From CAZLDI01 sp964558415 (GTDB lineage Bacteria > Chloroflexota > Dehalococcoidia > SM23-28-2 > RBG-16-64-32): 64,000 bases of DNA. Both the position numbers and the translations under genes were made by a program. Position 1 is the stretch's first letter; each line of letters opens with the position of its first letter. A model generated the notes under the pieces. That model had not been told where the DNA came from. It saw only the letters and a program-made list of their open reading frames with translations, and did no database searches. Below, piece by piece: positions 54,328-62,442 of this stretch. Location of the stretch: positions 1 to 64,000 of the forward strand of contig CAZLDI010000002.1 in NCBI GenBank assembly GCA_964558415.1, written 5' to 3'.

Positions 54328-55179
54328 GTGAGGTCGCGGCTACGGCTCCGGGTGGCATTGGCCGCAGGTCCGCTCGCCGTTGCGATAATTGCATCCTGTG
54401 GCGGGAGCGGTGGAAGCGATCTACTGCTCGGTGCCACCACGAGTCTTCAGGACACAGGCCTCCTCGAAGAGATCATACAAGCGTTCGAGGAGCAGACCGG
54501 CTATAAAATTACGCCAATTGTGGGCGGTTCAGCACAGATTCTCGAAACGGCGCGTCGTGGCGAGCTGGATGTGGTCATTACGCACTCGCCGGACGATGAA
54601 GCCGGGTTTGTATCGGATGGTCACGGCATCGACAGCCGGGCGGTTATGAAAAACTACTTTGCCACCGTGGGACCACCCGATGATCCAGCCGGGGCGGCGG
54701 AGGCCGCGACTCTGGCGGAAGCGTTCCAGCGCATCGCCTCCCGGCAGGCAGTCTTCGTTAGCCGCGGGGATCGGTCAGGGACGCACCTACGGGAGTTGGC
54801 TGTCTGGGAGGCGGCGGGCATTCAGCCGGCGGGAGAGTCCTGGTACCAGGAATCCGGGTCCGGTCAGGGGCAAAGTCTGCTGGTGGCCAGCGAGAAGCGC
54901 GGATACACCCTCGTCGATACATCAACCGTGGCGGTTTTCCAGACGAGGGTTGATCTCGCGACCTTCCTGATCGATTTCGAGAGTCCCAACGTGTACTCCG
55001 TCACACGGGTCAACCCGGCCATGCACGATGCCGTGAACTCAGCCGTCGCCCTCGCCTTCTCGCAGTTCATCACGTCGATCGCCGGGCAATGCATCATCGA
55101 GCAGTTTGGCATGGAGGAGTACGGTCAGAGCCTGTTTACGCCGCTGGGCGAATGCACCAGCGCCAAAACGGGTGGATAG
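54328..55179 (+). CDS. tupA: Tungstate/molybdate ABC transporter substrate-binding lipoprotein (TupA-like)
   Basis: 283 residues. The lipoprotein signal ends in IIASC at about residue 24. LLLGATTSLQDTGLLEEIIQAFEEQTGYK and AVFVSRGDRSGTHLRELAVW are the family motifs that hold the oxyanion in TupA. The start is GTG 54328. The upstream gap from the MFS gene is 143 nt with no convincing riboswitch. It delivers tungstate or molybdate to the permease; the Mo hydroxylase nearby could use the metal. Confidence 0.9.
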   Translation: MRSRLRLRVALAAGPLAVAIIASCGGSGGSDLLLGATTSLQDTGLLEEIIQAFEEQTGYKITPIVGGSAQILETARRGELDVVITHSPDDEAGFVSDGHGIDSRAVMKNYFATVGPPDDPAGAAEAATLAEAFQRIASRQAVFVSRGDRSGTHLRELAVWEAAGIQPAGESWYQESGSGQGQSLLVASEKRGYTLVDTSTVAVFQTRVDLATFLIDFESPNVYSVTRVNPAMHDAVNSAVALAFSQFITSIAGQCIIEQFGMEEYGQSLFTPLGECTSAKTGG

Positions 55180-55197
55180 TGCGAGCGGGCCAGCCTC

Positions 55198-55896
55198 ATG
55201 GACCTGATATTCGATGGCGTCACCGAAGCGCTGGCCCTGATATTCCGTGGGGACGGTTACGTCTATGAAGTAACGCTCACGTCGCTGGCTGTGTCCGGGG
55301 CCGCCACCCTCATCGCCGTTGTGTTTGGTCTGGCGATCGCTTCCCTTATAGCATTTCGCGCGGCGCCCGGTCGCACAATCGTGATCAGCGCGTTTAACGC
55401 GGGGATGGCGCTTCCGCCAGTCGCGGTTGGCCTGCTGGTCGCGATCATGCTCTGGCGCACCGGTCCGTTCGGACAGCTCCGCCTCCTGTACAGCCCGTCG
55501 GCGATTGTGATCGCGCAATCGGTGATCGCCACTCCGGTCGTGGCGGCCCTGAGTGTCGCCGCGCTTCAGAGTCTGAACCCGCGCCTCCGGCTGCAAGTGC
55601 TGGCGTTGGGGGCATCCAGGATACAGGCGGCCGTGCTTCTCTTTCGAGAGGCGCGTCTATCGTTACTGGCCGCTGCGATGGCTGGCTTTGGCGCCGCGAT
55701 CTCCGAGGTCGGCGCCACGATGATGGTCGGCGGTAATATCAAGGGCTCAACGCGAACGTTAACTTCAGCCATCGTACTCGAGGTCCAGCAGGGCGACTTC
55801 GAGACCGCGATCGCCCTGTCGTTCATTCTCCTGGCGGTGATCTTTGTCGTGGTTGCCGCGTTCACCATCGTTCAGCAGCGGAGGCCGTCTTCATGA
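55198..55896 (+). CDS. tupB: Tungstate ABC transporter permease (TupB-like)
   Basis: 232 residues with about five or six membrane helices and the EAA-type loop near residue 135-160 (LQVLALGASRIQAAVLLFREARLSLLAA). GMALPPVAVGLLVAIMLW and GAAISEVGATMMVGGNIKG are typical of tungstate permeases. It lies 18 nt after tupA and overlaps tupC by four bases. Confidence 0.92.
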   Translation: MDLIFDGVTEALALIFRGDGYVYEVTLTSLAVSGAATLIAVVFGLAIASLIAFRAAPGRTIVISAFNAGMALPPVAVGLLVAIMLWRTGPFGQLRLLYSPSAIVIAQSVIATPVVAALSVAALQSLNPRLRLQVLALGASRIQAAVLLFREARLSLLAAAMAGFGAAISEVGATMMVGGNIKGSTRTLTSAIVLEVQQGDFETAIALSFILLAVIFVVVAAFTIVQQRRPSS

Positions 55897-56975
55897 CCGC
55901 GCCGGTGGCGGAGCTTCGCAGTGTCCAGGTGAAGCGCGGCTCCAGGATCATCCTGCGAGTCGAGCACCTTACGGTGAGTGCGGGCGAGGTTCTCGCTGTC
56001 GTCGGACCCAACGGCGCGGGGAAGAGCACCCTCATCCACCTGCTGGCCCTGCTCGACCGTCCCCTTCATGGCCAGGTCCTGTTTCATGGCTCACCGGTCG
56101 CGGGCAATGGATTGGACTCCCGGCGGCGAATGGCCGTCGTGTTCCAGGAGCCTCTGTTGCTGGACACGAGCGTCGAGTCCAACGTGCGTAGCGGCCTGGC
56201 CCTTCGCGGCGTCCCGCGGGAAGAGCAGAAGCGGCGCGCCCGCGATTGGATGGAGCGATTCGGCATCGCCCACCTCGCCCGTCGCTCTGCGCACACCCTC
56301 TCCGGCGGAGAGGCCCAACGCACAAGCCTCGCCCGTGCGCTTGTTTTGCGACCGGACCTGCTCTTGCTGGACGAGCCGTTCGCCGCACTGGACCAGCCGA
56401 CCCGCCAATCTCTGATCGATGACCTGGCAGTCGTTCTTTCCTCGACGGCGACAACGACGGTCGTTGTCACGCATGATCGGAGCGAGGCGCTTCGGCTTGG
56501 CAGCCGCGTGGCCGTGCTGATGGGCGGCGTGGTCAAGCAAGTGGGACTACCTGCGGATGTTTTCGCGTCCCCGGTGGACGAGGAGGCCGCGGCGTTCCTC
56601 GGAGTGGAGACGATAGTTTCGGGCGTAGTCACGTCCAGCGATGATGGTCTCGCTACGGTGGATGTCTCGGGCCATGTCATCGAGTCTGCATCGGACATAC
56701 AGCCGGGAGCGGCAGTTCATGTCTGCATTCGCCCCGAGGACGTGACGCTTAGTGCGGAAGACGAAATATCCGGCCAGACCAGCGCGCGCAATCACCTGCG
56801 CGCGGCCGTGCGCCGGATCGTGCCGTCCGGACCGTACATCCGTGTGGAACTGGAAGCGGGCTTTCCGCTGGTCTCGTTCATAACCCGTCGCTCGCTTGAC
56901 GATCTTGCCCTGGCGCCGGGGCGAGAGGTGAGCGCCACCTTCAAGGCGACAGCGGTCCACCTGATTCGTCGCTAG
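55893..56975 (+). CDS. tupC: Tungstate ABC transporter ATP-binding protein (TupC-like)
   Basis: 360 residues. Walker A is GPNGAGKSTL, the signature is TLSGGEAQRTSLARAL, Walker B is LLLLDEPFAALDQPT and the switch is VVVTHDRSEALRL. The C-terminal 110 residues hold a TOBE/MOP-like domain (HVCIRPEDVTLS) that may sense the oxyanion inside the cell. It starts with ATGA overlap with tupB and ends four bases over the end of the convergent GDPD gene. Confidence 0.92.
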   Translation: MTAPVAELRSVQVKRGSRIILRVEHLTVSAGEVLAVVGPNGAGKSTLIHLLALLDRPLHGQVLFHGSPVAGNGLDSRRRMAVVFQEPLLLDTSVESNVRSGLALRGVPREEQKRRARDWMERFGIAHLARRSAHTLSGGEAQRTSLARALVLRPDLLLLDEPFAALDQPTRQSLIDDLAVVLSSTATTTVVVTHDRSEALRLGSRVAVLMGGVVKQVGLPADVFASPVDEEAAAFLGVETIVSGVVTSSDDGLATVDVSGHVIESASDIQPGAAVHVCIRPEDVTLSAEDEISGQTSARNHLRAAVRRIVPSGPYIRVELEAGFPLVSFITRRSLDDLALAPGREVSATFKATAVHLIRR

Positions 56976-57697
56976 GGTCGGTCGCCCAGCGCCCCCAGCA
57001 GGGACAGGTCGTTGCTGGTGATCCCCTCGGCGCCGCGTTCGAGGAGTCGCTGCGCGCGCCGCTGGTTGTCCACGGTCCAGCAGTAGACATGTATGCCCCG
57101 CTCGGCCAGGATCCGGGCGCGCTCTGTTGTGTACAGGCGATGGTACATGCAGACGCCGTGTATAACGTCGCCCTGTTCGAGTCTGCTCAAAAACCGTCTC
57201 CATTGGCGCGCGGATTCCATCGAATACCGCACCTCCAGCTCCGGCGCGGCCTTCCGCAAGCTGTCCAGGACCGGCCAGAACTGTCCACACACCGCCACCC
57301 ATTGCGTTGCTCCGGCCTCGCGTATCTGGTGCGCAAGAGTAGTGGCGAACAGTCGAGCATCCTGGACGTCCGGCCAGCACTTGGTGTCCAGCAGCAACAT
57401 CCGCTTGCCGGCCGTCAGCTGCAACGCCTCTCGCAGGCGCAACGAGTTCAAGTCCAAGCGGATGTAATAGCCGCGCCAGAGAGGCACGCTCAAGGAGGGA
57501 AGTGGATGCCCGGGCATCCGCCGGTCCACCAGCAAAGGTAGCGGGTTCAGCCGGTGATCATGCCTTACATAGATATCCCCGGCGTGGTACCAGACATCAG
57601 TCTCGATAACGTCTATTTCTGCGGCAAGCGCTGTGCGCAGGCCTTGCCGGGTGTTGCCGTACGCGTGCGCTATGCGAACTGCGGCGGGCGTGGTCAC
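56972..57697 (-). CDS. GDPD-family phosphodiesterase-like protein
   Basis: 241 residues of a TIM-barrel GDPD fold. Conserved points are IDVIETDVWYHAGDIYVRHDH (Glu, Asp and the second catalytic His) and the C-terminal HVYCWTVDNQRRAQRLLERGAEGITSND. The first motif is IAHAYGN instead of the usual A-H-R-G, so the Arg is absent and activity may be altered or towards another substrate. It overlaps the DinB gene by four bases (ATGA). Confidence 0.8.
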   Translation of the reverse strand: MTTPAAVRIAHAYGNTRQGLRTALAAEIDVIETDVWYHAGDIYVRHDHRLNPLPLLVDRRMPGHPLPSLSVPLWRGYYIRLDLNSLRLREALQLTAGKRMLLLDTKCWPDVQDARLFATTLAHQIREAGATQWVAVCGQFWPVLDSLRKAAPELEVRYSMESARQWRRFLSRLEQGDVIHGVCMYHRLYTTERARILAERGIHVYCWTVDNQRRAQRLLERGAEGITSNDLSLLGALGDRP

Positions 57698-58200
57698 TCC
57701 GGCGGCTTCGGCCGTTTTCGTGGGCGTTTTCCCGGCGTGAAGTCTGAAACTATGCGCTCGATCTGCTGCCGACGGTGTTCATAGTGTGCGGCGGACATTC
57801 CCAGTATCTGCCGCAGAGAATAGGTGCCATGTTCCGCATCCACCGCCTGCTTGTCCAGGTCCGCCGGCTGCAGGTCGTGGAGGAGGTTGCCGAACCGCCG
57901 CAGCGCCACCTGAAATGACATAGCTGCCTCCCGGAGCGACGCGAAGTCGGCGGTCTGCAGGCACGGCGGCTGGGGCAGGGCAAGCGAGCGTGCGATCAGC
58001 CGACCGTAGTAGAAGTTCAGTTCGTCGGTCGCTCGCTCGAGCACGCTCTTGATAGAGTCGCCGTCCGCCGTCTCGCGTGCGAACGCATCTGGATCGCAGG
58101 AACTGATGCGTTCGGATAGTCGGCCGCGCCCCTCCTCCAGAGCGCGCAATAGCTCATCGAGTTCCTCGGAGGTGGAGACGACCTCAGTCATCGTCAGCAA
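57694..58200 (-). CDS. DinB-fold protein
   Basis: 168 residues, helical bundle of the DinB superfamily: DGDSIKSVLERATDELNFYYGRLIA replaces the usual W-HL block, and GTYSLRQILGMSAAHYEHRRQQIERI supplies the C-terminal H-x3-H. The C terminus is basic with Pro (PGKRPRKRPKPPE). Function unknown. It overlaps both neighbours, so GDPD, DinB and DUF2203 form one tight unit. Confidence 0.7.
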   Translation of the reverse strand: MLTMTEVVSTSEELDELLRALEEGRGRLSERISSCDPDAFARETADGDSIKSVLERATDELNFYYGRLIARSLALPQPPCLQTADFASLREAAMSFQVALRRFGNLLHDLQPADLDKQAVDAEHGTYSLRQILGMSAAHYEHRRQQIERIVSDFTPGKRPRKRPKPPE

Positions 58201-58606
58201 CCCGCTTCACGGGCAGCGGTTGCCGGCCCGAGAAACCAGCGTTCAACTCATGCCACCACTCTATCCGTTCCTCGCCGAGCTTCCAGCAGAGGTAGACCTC
58301 CGTTCCGCCTATCACGGTCCGGAAGTCGATCAGGCCCTGCGCCACGTCCTTCAAATCGCAGCCGAGCGAATGAACGCGCTCAATGCGTTCCTTCATCTGG
58401 GACGCGATACGCTGCATCTCCAGGCGAATCTTGCCGGCCATCCCTTCCAGCCCGTGCCCGTTGGACTGAGTCTTCAGCCCAAGCTCAACCAGTTGACGCT
58501 GGAGTCTCTCGTGCTCAGTGTTGAGCGTCGTCAGCTCCCCAAGGATCGTGGTCAAGCGCGGGATCAGCTGGTCGGCCTGCTCGACGCTGAAGTGACGGGG
58601 CGGCAT
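58184..58606 (-). CDS. DUF2203 protein
   Basis: About 140 residues. HFSVEQADQLIPRLTTILGELTTLN at the start, a coiled-coil middle (LQRQLVELGLKTQ, KIRLEMQRIASQMKERIERV), and LIDFRTVIGGTEVYLCWKLGEERIEWWHELNAGFSGRQPL at the end mark DUF2203. Function is not known. The ATG at 58606 fits the family; the longer reading overlaps the hydrolase gene. It is first in the unit with DinB and GDPD. Confidence 0.85.
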   Translation of the reverse strand: MPPRHFSVEQADQLIPRLTTILGELTTLNTEHERLQRQLVELGLKTQSNGHGLEGMAGKIRLEMQRIASQMKERIERVHSLGCDLKDVAQGLIDFRTVIGGTEVYLCWKLGEERIEWWHELNAGFSGRQPLPVKRVADDD

Positions 58607-58668
58607 CTCGTCCCCAATCCTACCGCAGCAGGGCTTGCAGTCAAATCGCCGCTGAGGGTCGAGAAGAC

Positions 58669-59490
58669 CTACTTGGCGGACAGAGGTGATCGAGCGTGTT
58701 CGCCCAGGAACTGCAGCACCGCGCGGTTCACGTGATCGGCGCATTCGACGAGGAACCCGTGACCTGCCCCCTCGAACTCCACCAGTTTCGCGCCCTGAAT
58801 ATGCTCCGCCAGCAAATGCTGATTCTCGTTCGGCACTATCTTGTCGTGGGTGCCGCTGAGGACCAGCGTTGGCGCGCCTATTGCGCCAAGCCTATCGAAC
58901 ACGTTGAATCCTGTTACTGCCATAAACTGCCGAATCAGTGCGTGCTGCGGGGCTATCAGGTGGGCGTTGGCGAGGGCCCGTTCCACAAGCTGTGCCTTGT
59001 TTGCGTCAAGGAATCCATCGCTGTAGAGGAGACTCATCCCCTCTTCTATCTGCCTCTCCAGCGGAAGCGAGCGGACGGCTAAGAAGAACTGCGCAATCTC
59101 CGCACCAGCGATGACTGCCTTCGGCCCGCCGGCCATTGTTCCGCCGAGGATTAGCTTCCGGACCCGCTCCGGGAACGCCAGCACGAACTCCTGCGCGATC
59201 ATCCCGCCAAGCGACATCCCGAACACGTGCGCGGTGTCGAGGCCGAGCGCGTCCAGCACCCCGGCGGCGTCGCGCGCCATCTGCGGCATCGTGTACGGCT
59301 CGTTCGGCTTCTCGCTGCGGCCCGCACCCCGGTTGTCGAAGGCGATCACACGGTACTGCTCGCTCAGAGCGGGTATCTGACGCTCCCATGCCGTCACGTT
59401 GGCGCCCAGACCCATGATCATCAGTAGCGGCTCGCCCGCGCCGTGCACTTCGTAGTAAATCTCGATCCCGTTGGACTTTAGCGTGGGCAT
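58669..59490 (-). CDS. Alpha/beta hydrolase (3-oxoadipate enol-lactonase-like)
   Basis: 273 residues. GIEIYYEVHGAGEPLLMIMG begins it; nucleophile Ser in VFGMSLGGMIAQEFVLAFPERV; Asp in LVLSGTHDKIVPNENQ; His in FEGAGHGFLVE. The closest look is to enol-lactonase and related carboxyl-ester hydrolases; the substrate is open. The ATG at 59490 is taken as start by homology. It follows the J-FKBP cluster by about 100 nt. Confidence 0.9.
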   Translation of the reverse strand: MPTLKSNGIEIYYEVHGAGEPLLMIMGLGANVTAWERQIPALSEQYRVIAFDNRGAGRSEKPNEPYTMPQMARDAAGVLDALGLDTAHVFGMSLGGMIAQEFVLAFPERVRKLILGGTMAGGPKAVIAGAEIAQFFLAVRSLPLERQIEEGMSLLYSDGFLDANKAQLVERALANAHLIAPQHALIRQFMAVTGFNVFDRLGAIGAPTLVLSGTHDKIVPNENQHLLAEHIQGAKLVEFEGAGHGFLVECADHVNRAVLQFLGEHARSPLSAK

Positions 59491-59595
59491 TTGGGCTCTC
59501 TCCCGATTGCGGTCATACGCGTATGTTCTGATGATTTGATGCTCAGCCGCTGCCGGGCGTTGCCATTTGCCGCAAAGCGCCAACCCCGTCGCGCC

Positions 59596-60666
59596 CTACT
59601 GTACGATCCCAACCAGCTTTACCTCGAAGATCAGAGTCGCGTTCGGCGGCACCTTAGTCCCGAATCCCTCCTCGCCATAGGCCAGAGCGGGCGGGATAAT
59701 CAGCTTGCGCAGAGTGCCCACTCTCATGCTGCGTATGCCGTCATCAAAGCCGCGGATCTCGGAATCTGAACCCAGGATGAACTCGTACGGAGCTGCCGTC
59801 GGCTTGTCCGGATCAACCGTCTGGTCGAAGACTCTTCCATCTTCGAATGTCCCAGTGTAGTGCACCGACACCCTCTGTCCGTCTCGTGGGAATGGTCCGA
59901 ATCCCGGCTCGATGTCGACATACTTCAGCCCGTTGGGCAGAGTGATCTCCTCGCCGGTGCGGACAATCTCCAGTAGTTCAACCTCCATGGTCGTCTGGAC
60001 GTCCGGTGGTATGGCGGGGAGGTGCGGATCGCCGGTAGCGGACTGTGGTGGAATCGTCAGCAGCCGCTTCCCCCCGGCACGCATAGTCGAGACGCCTTCC
60101 TGAAGGCTCGGTAACACCTGCGGCGTGCCAAGCTCGAAGAAGAACGGCTCCTCTGGTACGTCGTACGATTCATCGAACACTGTCCCGTCAAGCAGCGTGC
60201 CCCGATAGTGTAGTACCACGTAGTTCCCTGGGCGGGGTGGGTCTCCGTCACCCTGTTTGATGTCCTGGTAGCTCAGCCCGCTTGCCAGTGTCACGATAGA
60301 CTGCGGGTCGTCGTCCAGCAACACCGCCAAGAGGACCACGACCGCGGCCCCCACTGCTACCACGCCGGCGGTGATGAGCCCCAACGGCGCCAGTGGAATG
60401 GTCCGCGACGACCGAGCCATTGTGGGTTCGTCAGTAGGAACCACGGCTGTGATGTTGTGGGTCAGGTCGTATTCCGCTCGTCGGACGGGGTCATCTAGCA
60501 GGTCAAACGCCTGATCCAGCTCGTGCAGGCGTTCGGGAAACAGAGGCTCCGCGTTCAGATCCGGCTGGTACTCCTGCGCCAGGCGCTCATATGCCGATTC
60601 AATTTCAGCGCGCGGCGCCCCAGGCCTCACGCCCAGCACAGCGTAGTAGTCCATATGGCTGGTCAC
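59596..60666 (-). CDS. Membrane protein with J-domain and two FKBP domains
   Basis: 356 residues. J-domain at 5-70 (DYYAVLGVRPGAPRAEIESAYERL) with QPD instead of the HPD needed to stimulate DnaK. One membrane helix at about 92-118 (LGLITAGVVAVGAAVVVLLAVLL) is followed by two FKBP-type prolyl-isomerase domains at about 125-232 (VVLHYRGTLLDGTVFDESYD) and 245-356 (VSVHYTGTFEDGRVFDQT, IIPPALAYGEEGFG). The topology would put the J part inside and the FKBP parts outside the cell. It is the last of three related genes with gaps of three to four bases. Confidence 0.85.
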   Translation of the reverse strand: MTSHMDYYAVLGVRPGAPRAEIESAYERLAQEYQPDLNAEPLFPERLHELDQAFDLLDDPVRRAEYDLTHNITAVVPTDEPTMARSSRTIPLAPLGLITAGVVAVGAAVVVLLAVLLDDDPQSIVTLASGLSYQDIKQGDGDPPRPGNYVVLHYRGTLLDGTVFDESYDVPEEPFFFELGTPQVLPSLQEGVSTMRAGGKRLLTIPPQSATGDPHLPAIPPDVQTTMEVELLEIVRTGEEITLPNGLKYVDIEPGFGPFPRDGQRVSVHYTGTFEDGRVFDQTVDPDKPTAAPYEFILGSDSEIRGFDDGIRSMRVGTLRKLIIPPALAYGEEGFGTKVPPNATLIFEVKLVGIVQ

Positions 60667-60669
60667 GCC

Positions 60670-61479
60670 TTAACGCACCTCCAGAAGGTCGATATCGAAG
60701 ATTAACGTGGCGTTGGGAGGAATTCCCGTGCGTCCTTCTGCCCCATATGCCAGATGCGGAGGAACAATGAGACGCCTCGTCCCCCCGACCTGCATCGTCT
60801 GGATGCCTTCGACCCAGCCGGCGATCAAGTCTTCCAGGACAAATTCCACAGGTTGGCCTCTGTCGATCGAGCTGTCAAACTTCGTGCCACCGTCCTGCAG
60901 CCACCCCGTGTAGTCCACGCGAACGGTCTGCTCAGGCGTTGGTGATGCTCCGGTACCGATGACGATGTCTATGTATTGAAGCCCGCTCGCGGTCGTTACC
61001 GGCTCGGCGGTAAGTTCGGGAGGTGTTGCTGGTGCCGTCACCGATGGTTCAGGGGGGATTGTCGCGGTTGCCGGAATCGGGGTCATGAGACTTGACACGT
61101 TTGCATCTTCGCCGTCGTCGAACGCCGAGATCGTTATCAGTGCCGCCAACACCGCCAACGTGATAGCCACCGCGCCGCCCGCCAGCGCATAGGGGCTGAA
61201 GATGAAGCTACTCGCCGCGCCCCAACCCACGGCGCTGCGGGTCGGCGGTCGGTCCGGATTCGGGGATCGGCGTGCAGCATCGTAGGCGGCTCGCCGGTGA
61301 GGGTCCCGTAGCGTCGCGTATGCCTCGTCCAACTGTCGAAGGCCGTGCGGGTCCGCGGGCTCTGCCTCCTCGTCTGGATGGTGCAAACGCGCCAGACGCT
61401 CATAGGCGGCCGCGATCTCCGATTGTGGCGCGCCCGGGCTGACGGCCAGCACGCCGTAGTAGTCGACGTCGTTGCCCAC
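60670..61479 (-). CDS. Membrane protein with J-domain and FKBP domain
   Basis: 269 residues. J-domain at 5-70 (DYYGVLAVSPGAPQSEIAAAYERLARLHHPD) that keeps HPD, a helix at about 93-118 (YALAGGAVAITLAVLAALITISAF), a Pro/Thr/Ala-rich stalk (130-160), and one FKBP domain at about 165-269 (VRVDYTGWLQDGGTKFDSS, LIVPPHLAYGAEGRTGIPPNATLIFDI). It is the only one of the three that should be able to engage DnaK. It is the middle gene, starting with GTG. Confidence 0.87.
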   Translation of the reverse strand: MGNDVDYYGVLAVSPGAPQSEIAAAYERLARLHHPDEEAEPADPHGLRQLDEAYATLRDPHRRAAYDAARRSPNPDRPPTRSAVGWGAASSFIFSPYALAGGAVAITLAVLAALITISAFDDGEDANVSSLMTPIPATATIPPEPSVTAPATPPELTAEPVTTASGLQYIDIVIGTGASPTPEQTVRVDYTGWLQDGGTKFDSSIDRGQPVEFVLEDLIAGWVEGIQTMQVGGTRRLIVPPHLAYGAEGRTGIPPNATLIFDIDLLEVR

Positions 61480-61483
61480 GCCT

Positions 61484-62305
61484 CTACTTTATCTCCAGAA
61501 GCTCGATATCGAAGATGAGCGTGGCGTTTGGTGGGATACTACCGGAACGGCCTTCGGCGCCGTACGCGAGAGCGCCCGGTATGATCAACCTCCGCGTTCC
61601 ACCTACCTGCATCGTCGAGAGCCCCTCAATCCAGCCCTGGATCACCTCACCGAGCACGAACTCAGTCGGCTCGCCTCTGTCGATCGAGCTGTCAAACTTC
61701 GTGCCGCCCTCCTGGAGCCAGCCGGTGTAATTCACTACAACGGTTTGCTCTACCGTTGGTGAAACGCCACCCGTTCCCGGCGTAACGTCGATATACTGCA
61801 GCCCGCTGGCTGTCGTCGTCGGCTCACCCTCTATCTCCGGTGGCGATAGAGGCCCAGAGGGCGGCGGCGTTTGCCCAACCGGTGTCGGAGTGATCGCGGC
61901 AACGCTGACCGTCGGTTGAGCGACCACGGCGCCGCCATCGTCGTCAAGCAGCGATATCAGCACGAGCGCCGCGACAACCGCGATGATGATGCCGACCGCC
62001 GCGCCTGCCAGCGTGTACGGGCTGGCGAGGAAGTCACCGGTCGCCCTGGCCAGCTTACCGCCGCGCGATCGCGGCTCACCGCGTTCTGCGCGCGCCTGCC
62101 CGCGATCGTACTCTGAGCGCGTCTTAGGATCGCGAAGAGCGTCGTAGGCGGCGGATATCTCTTGCCAGCGCGTCCCCGCCTTCGGTTTCTTGCTCTGCTC
62201 GGGGTCGTACAGCTTCGAAAGTCTCGCGTAGGCCCGCTGGATCGCCTCCTGGCTCGAGCCCCGGTTCACCTGAAGTATCGCGTAGTGGTCTCTGTGCTTC
62301 TCCAC
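61484..62305 (-). CDS. Membrane protein with J-domain and FKBP domain (first of three)
   Basis: 273 residues. J-domain at 5-70 (DHYAILQVNRGSSQEAIQRAYARLSKLYDPEQ) with YDP at the HPD place, a helix at about 97-120 (YTLAGAAVGIIIAVVAALVLISLL), a Pro/Thr-rich stalk, and a FKBP domain at about 170-273 (VVVNYTGWLQEGGTKFDSS, LIIPGALAYGAEGRSGSIPP). Very like the next gene in the FKBP half, so the two arose by tandem duplication. GTG start with GAGGAG upstream; TACAAT at 62345-62340 is the likely -10. Confidence 0.87.
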   Translation of the reverse strand: MEKHRDHYAILQVNRGSSQEAIQRAYARLSKLYDPEQSKKPKAGTRWQEISAAYDALRDPKTRSEYDRGQARAERGEPRSRGGKLARATGDFLASPYTLAGAAVGIIIAVVAALVLISLLDDDGGAVVAQPTVSVAAITPTPVGQTPPPSGPLSPPEIEGEPTTTASGLQYIDVTPGTGGVSPTVEQTVVVNYTGWLQEGGTKFDSSIDRGEPTEFVLGEVIQGWIEGLSTMQVGGTRRLIIPGALAYGAEGRSGSIPPNATLIFDIELLEIK

Positions 62306-62339
62306 ACCCTCTCCTCGCTGACAGTACGAACGTGAACCA

Positions 62340-62345
62340 ATTGTA
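62340..62345 (-). promoter_or_regulatory. -10 box of the J-FKBP operon
   Basis: TACAAT on the minus strand, 34 nt before the GTG at 62305, leaving a leader with GAGGAG. It lies in the divergent gap with the kinase gene. Confidence 0.45.
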
Positions 62346-62442
62346 GCCGAATCAGTGCCGGAACCTCACCCTCTGTGATTTGCGCACTGGCTTATCGCCC
62401 GGCCCTTGACCCCGTGACCATCGACCCCCGACCCTGTACCTC

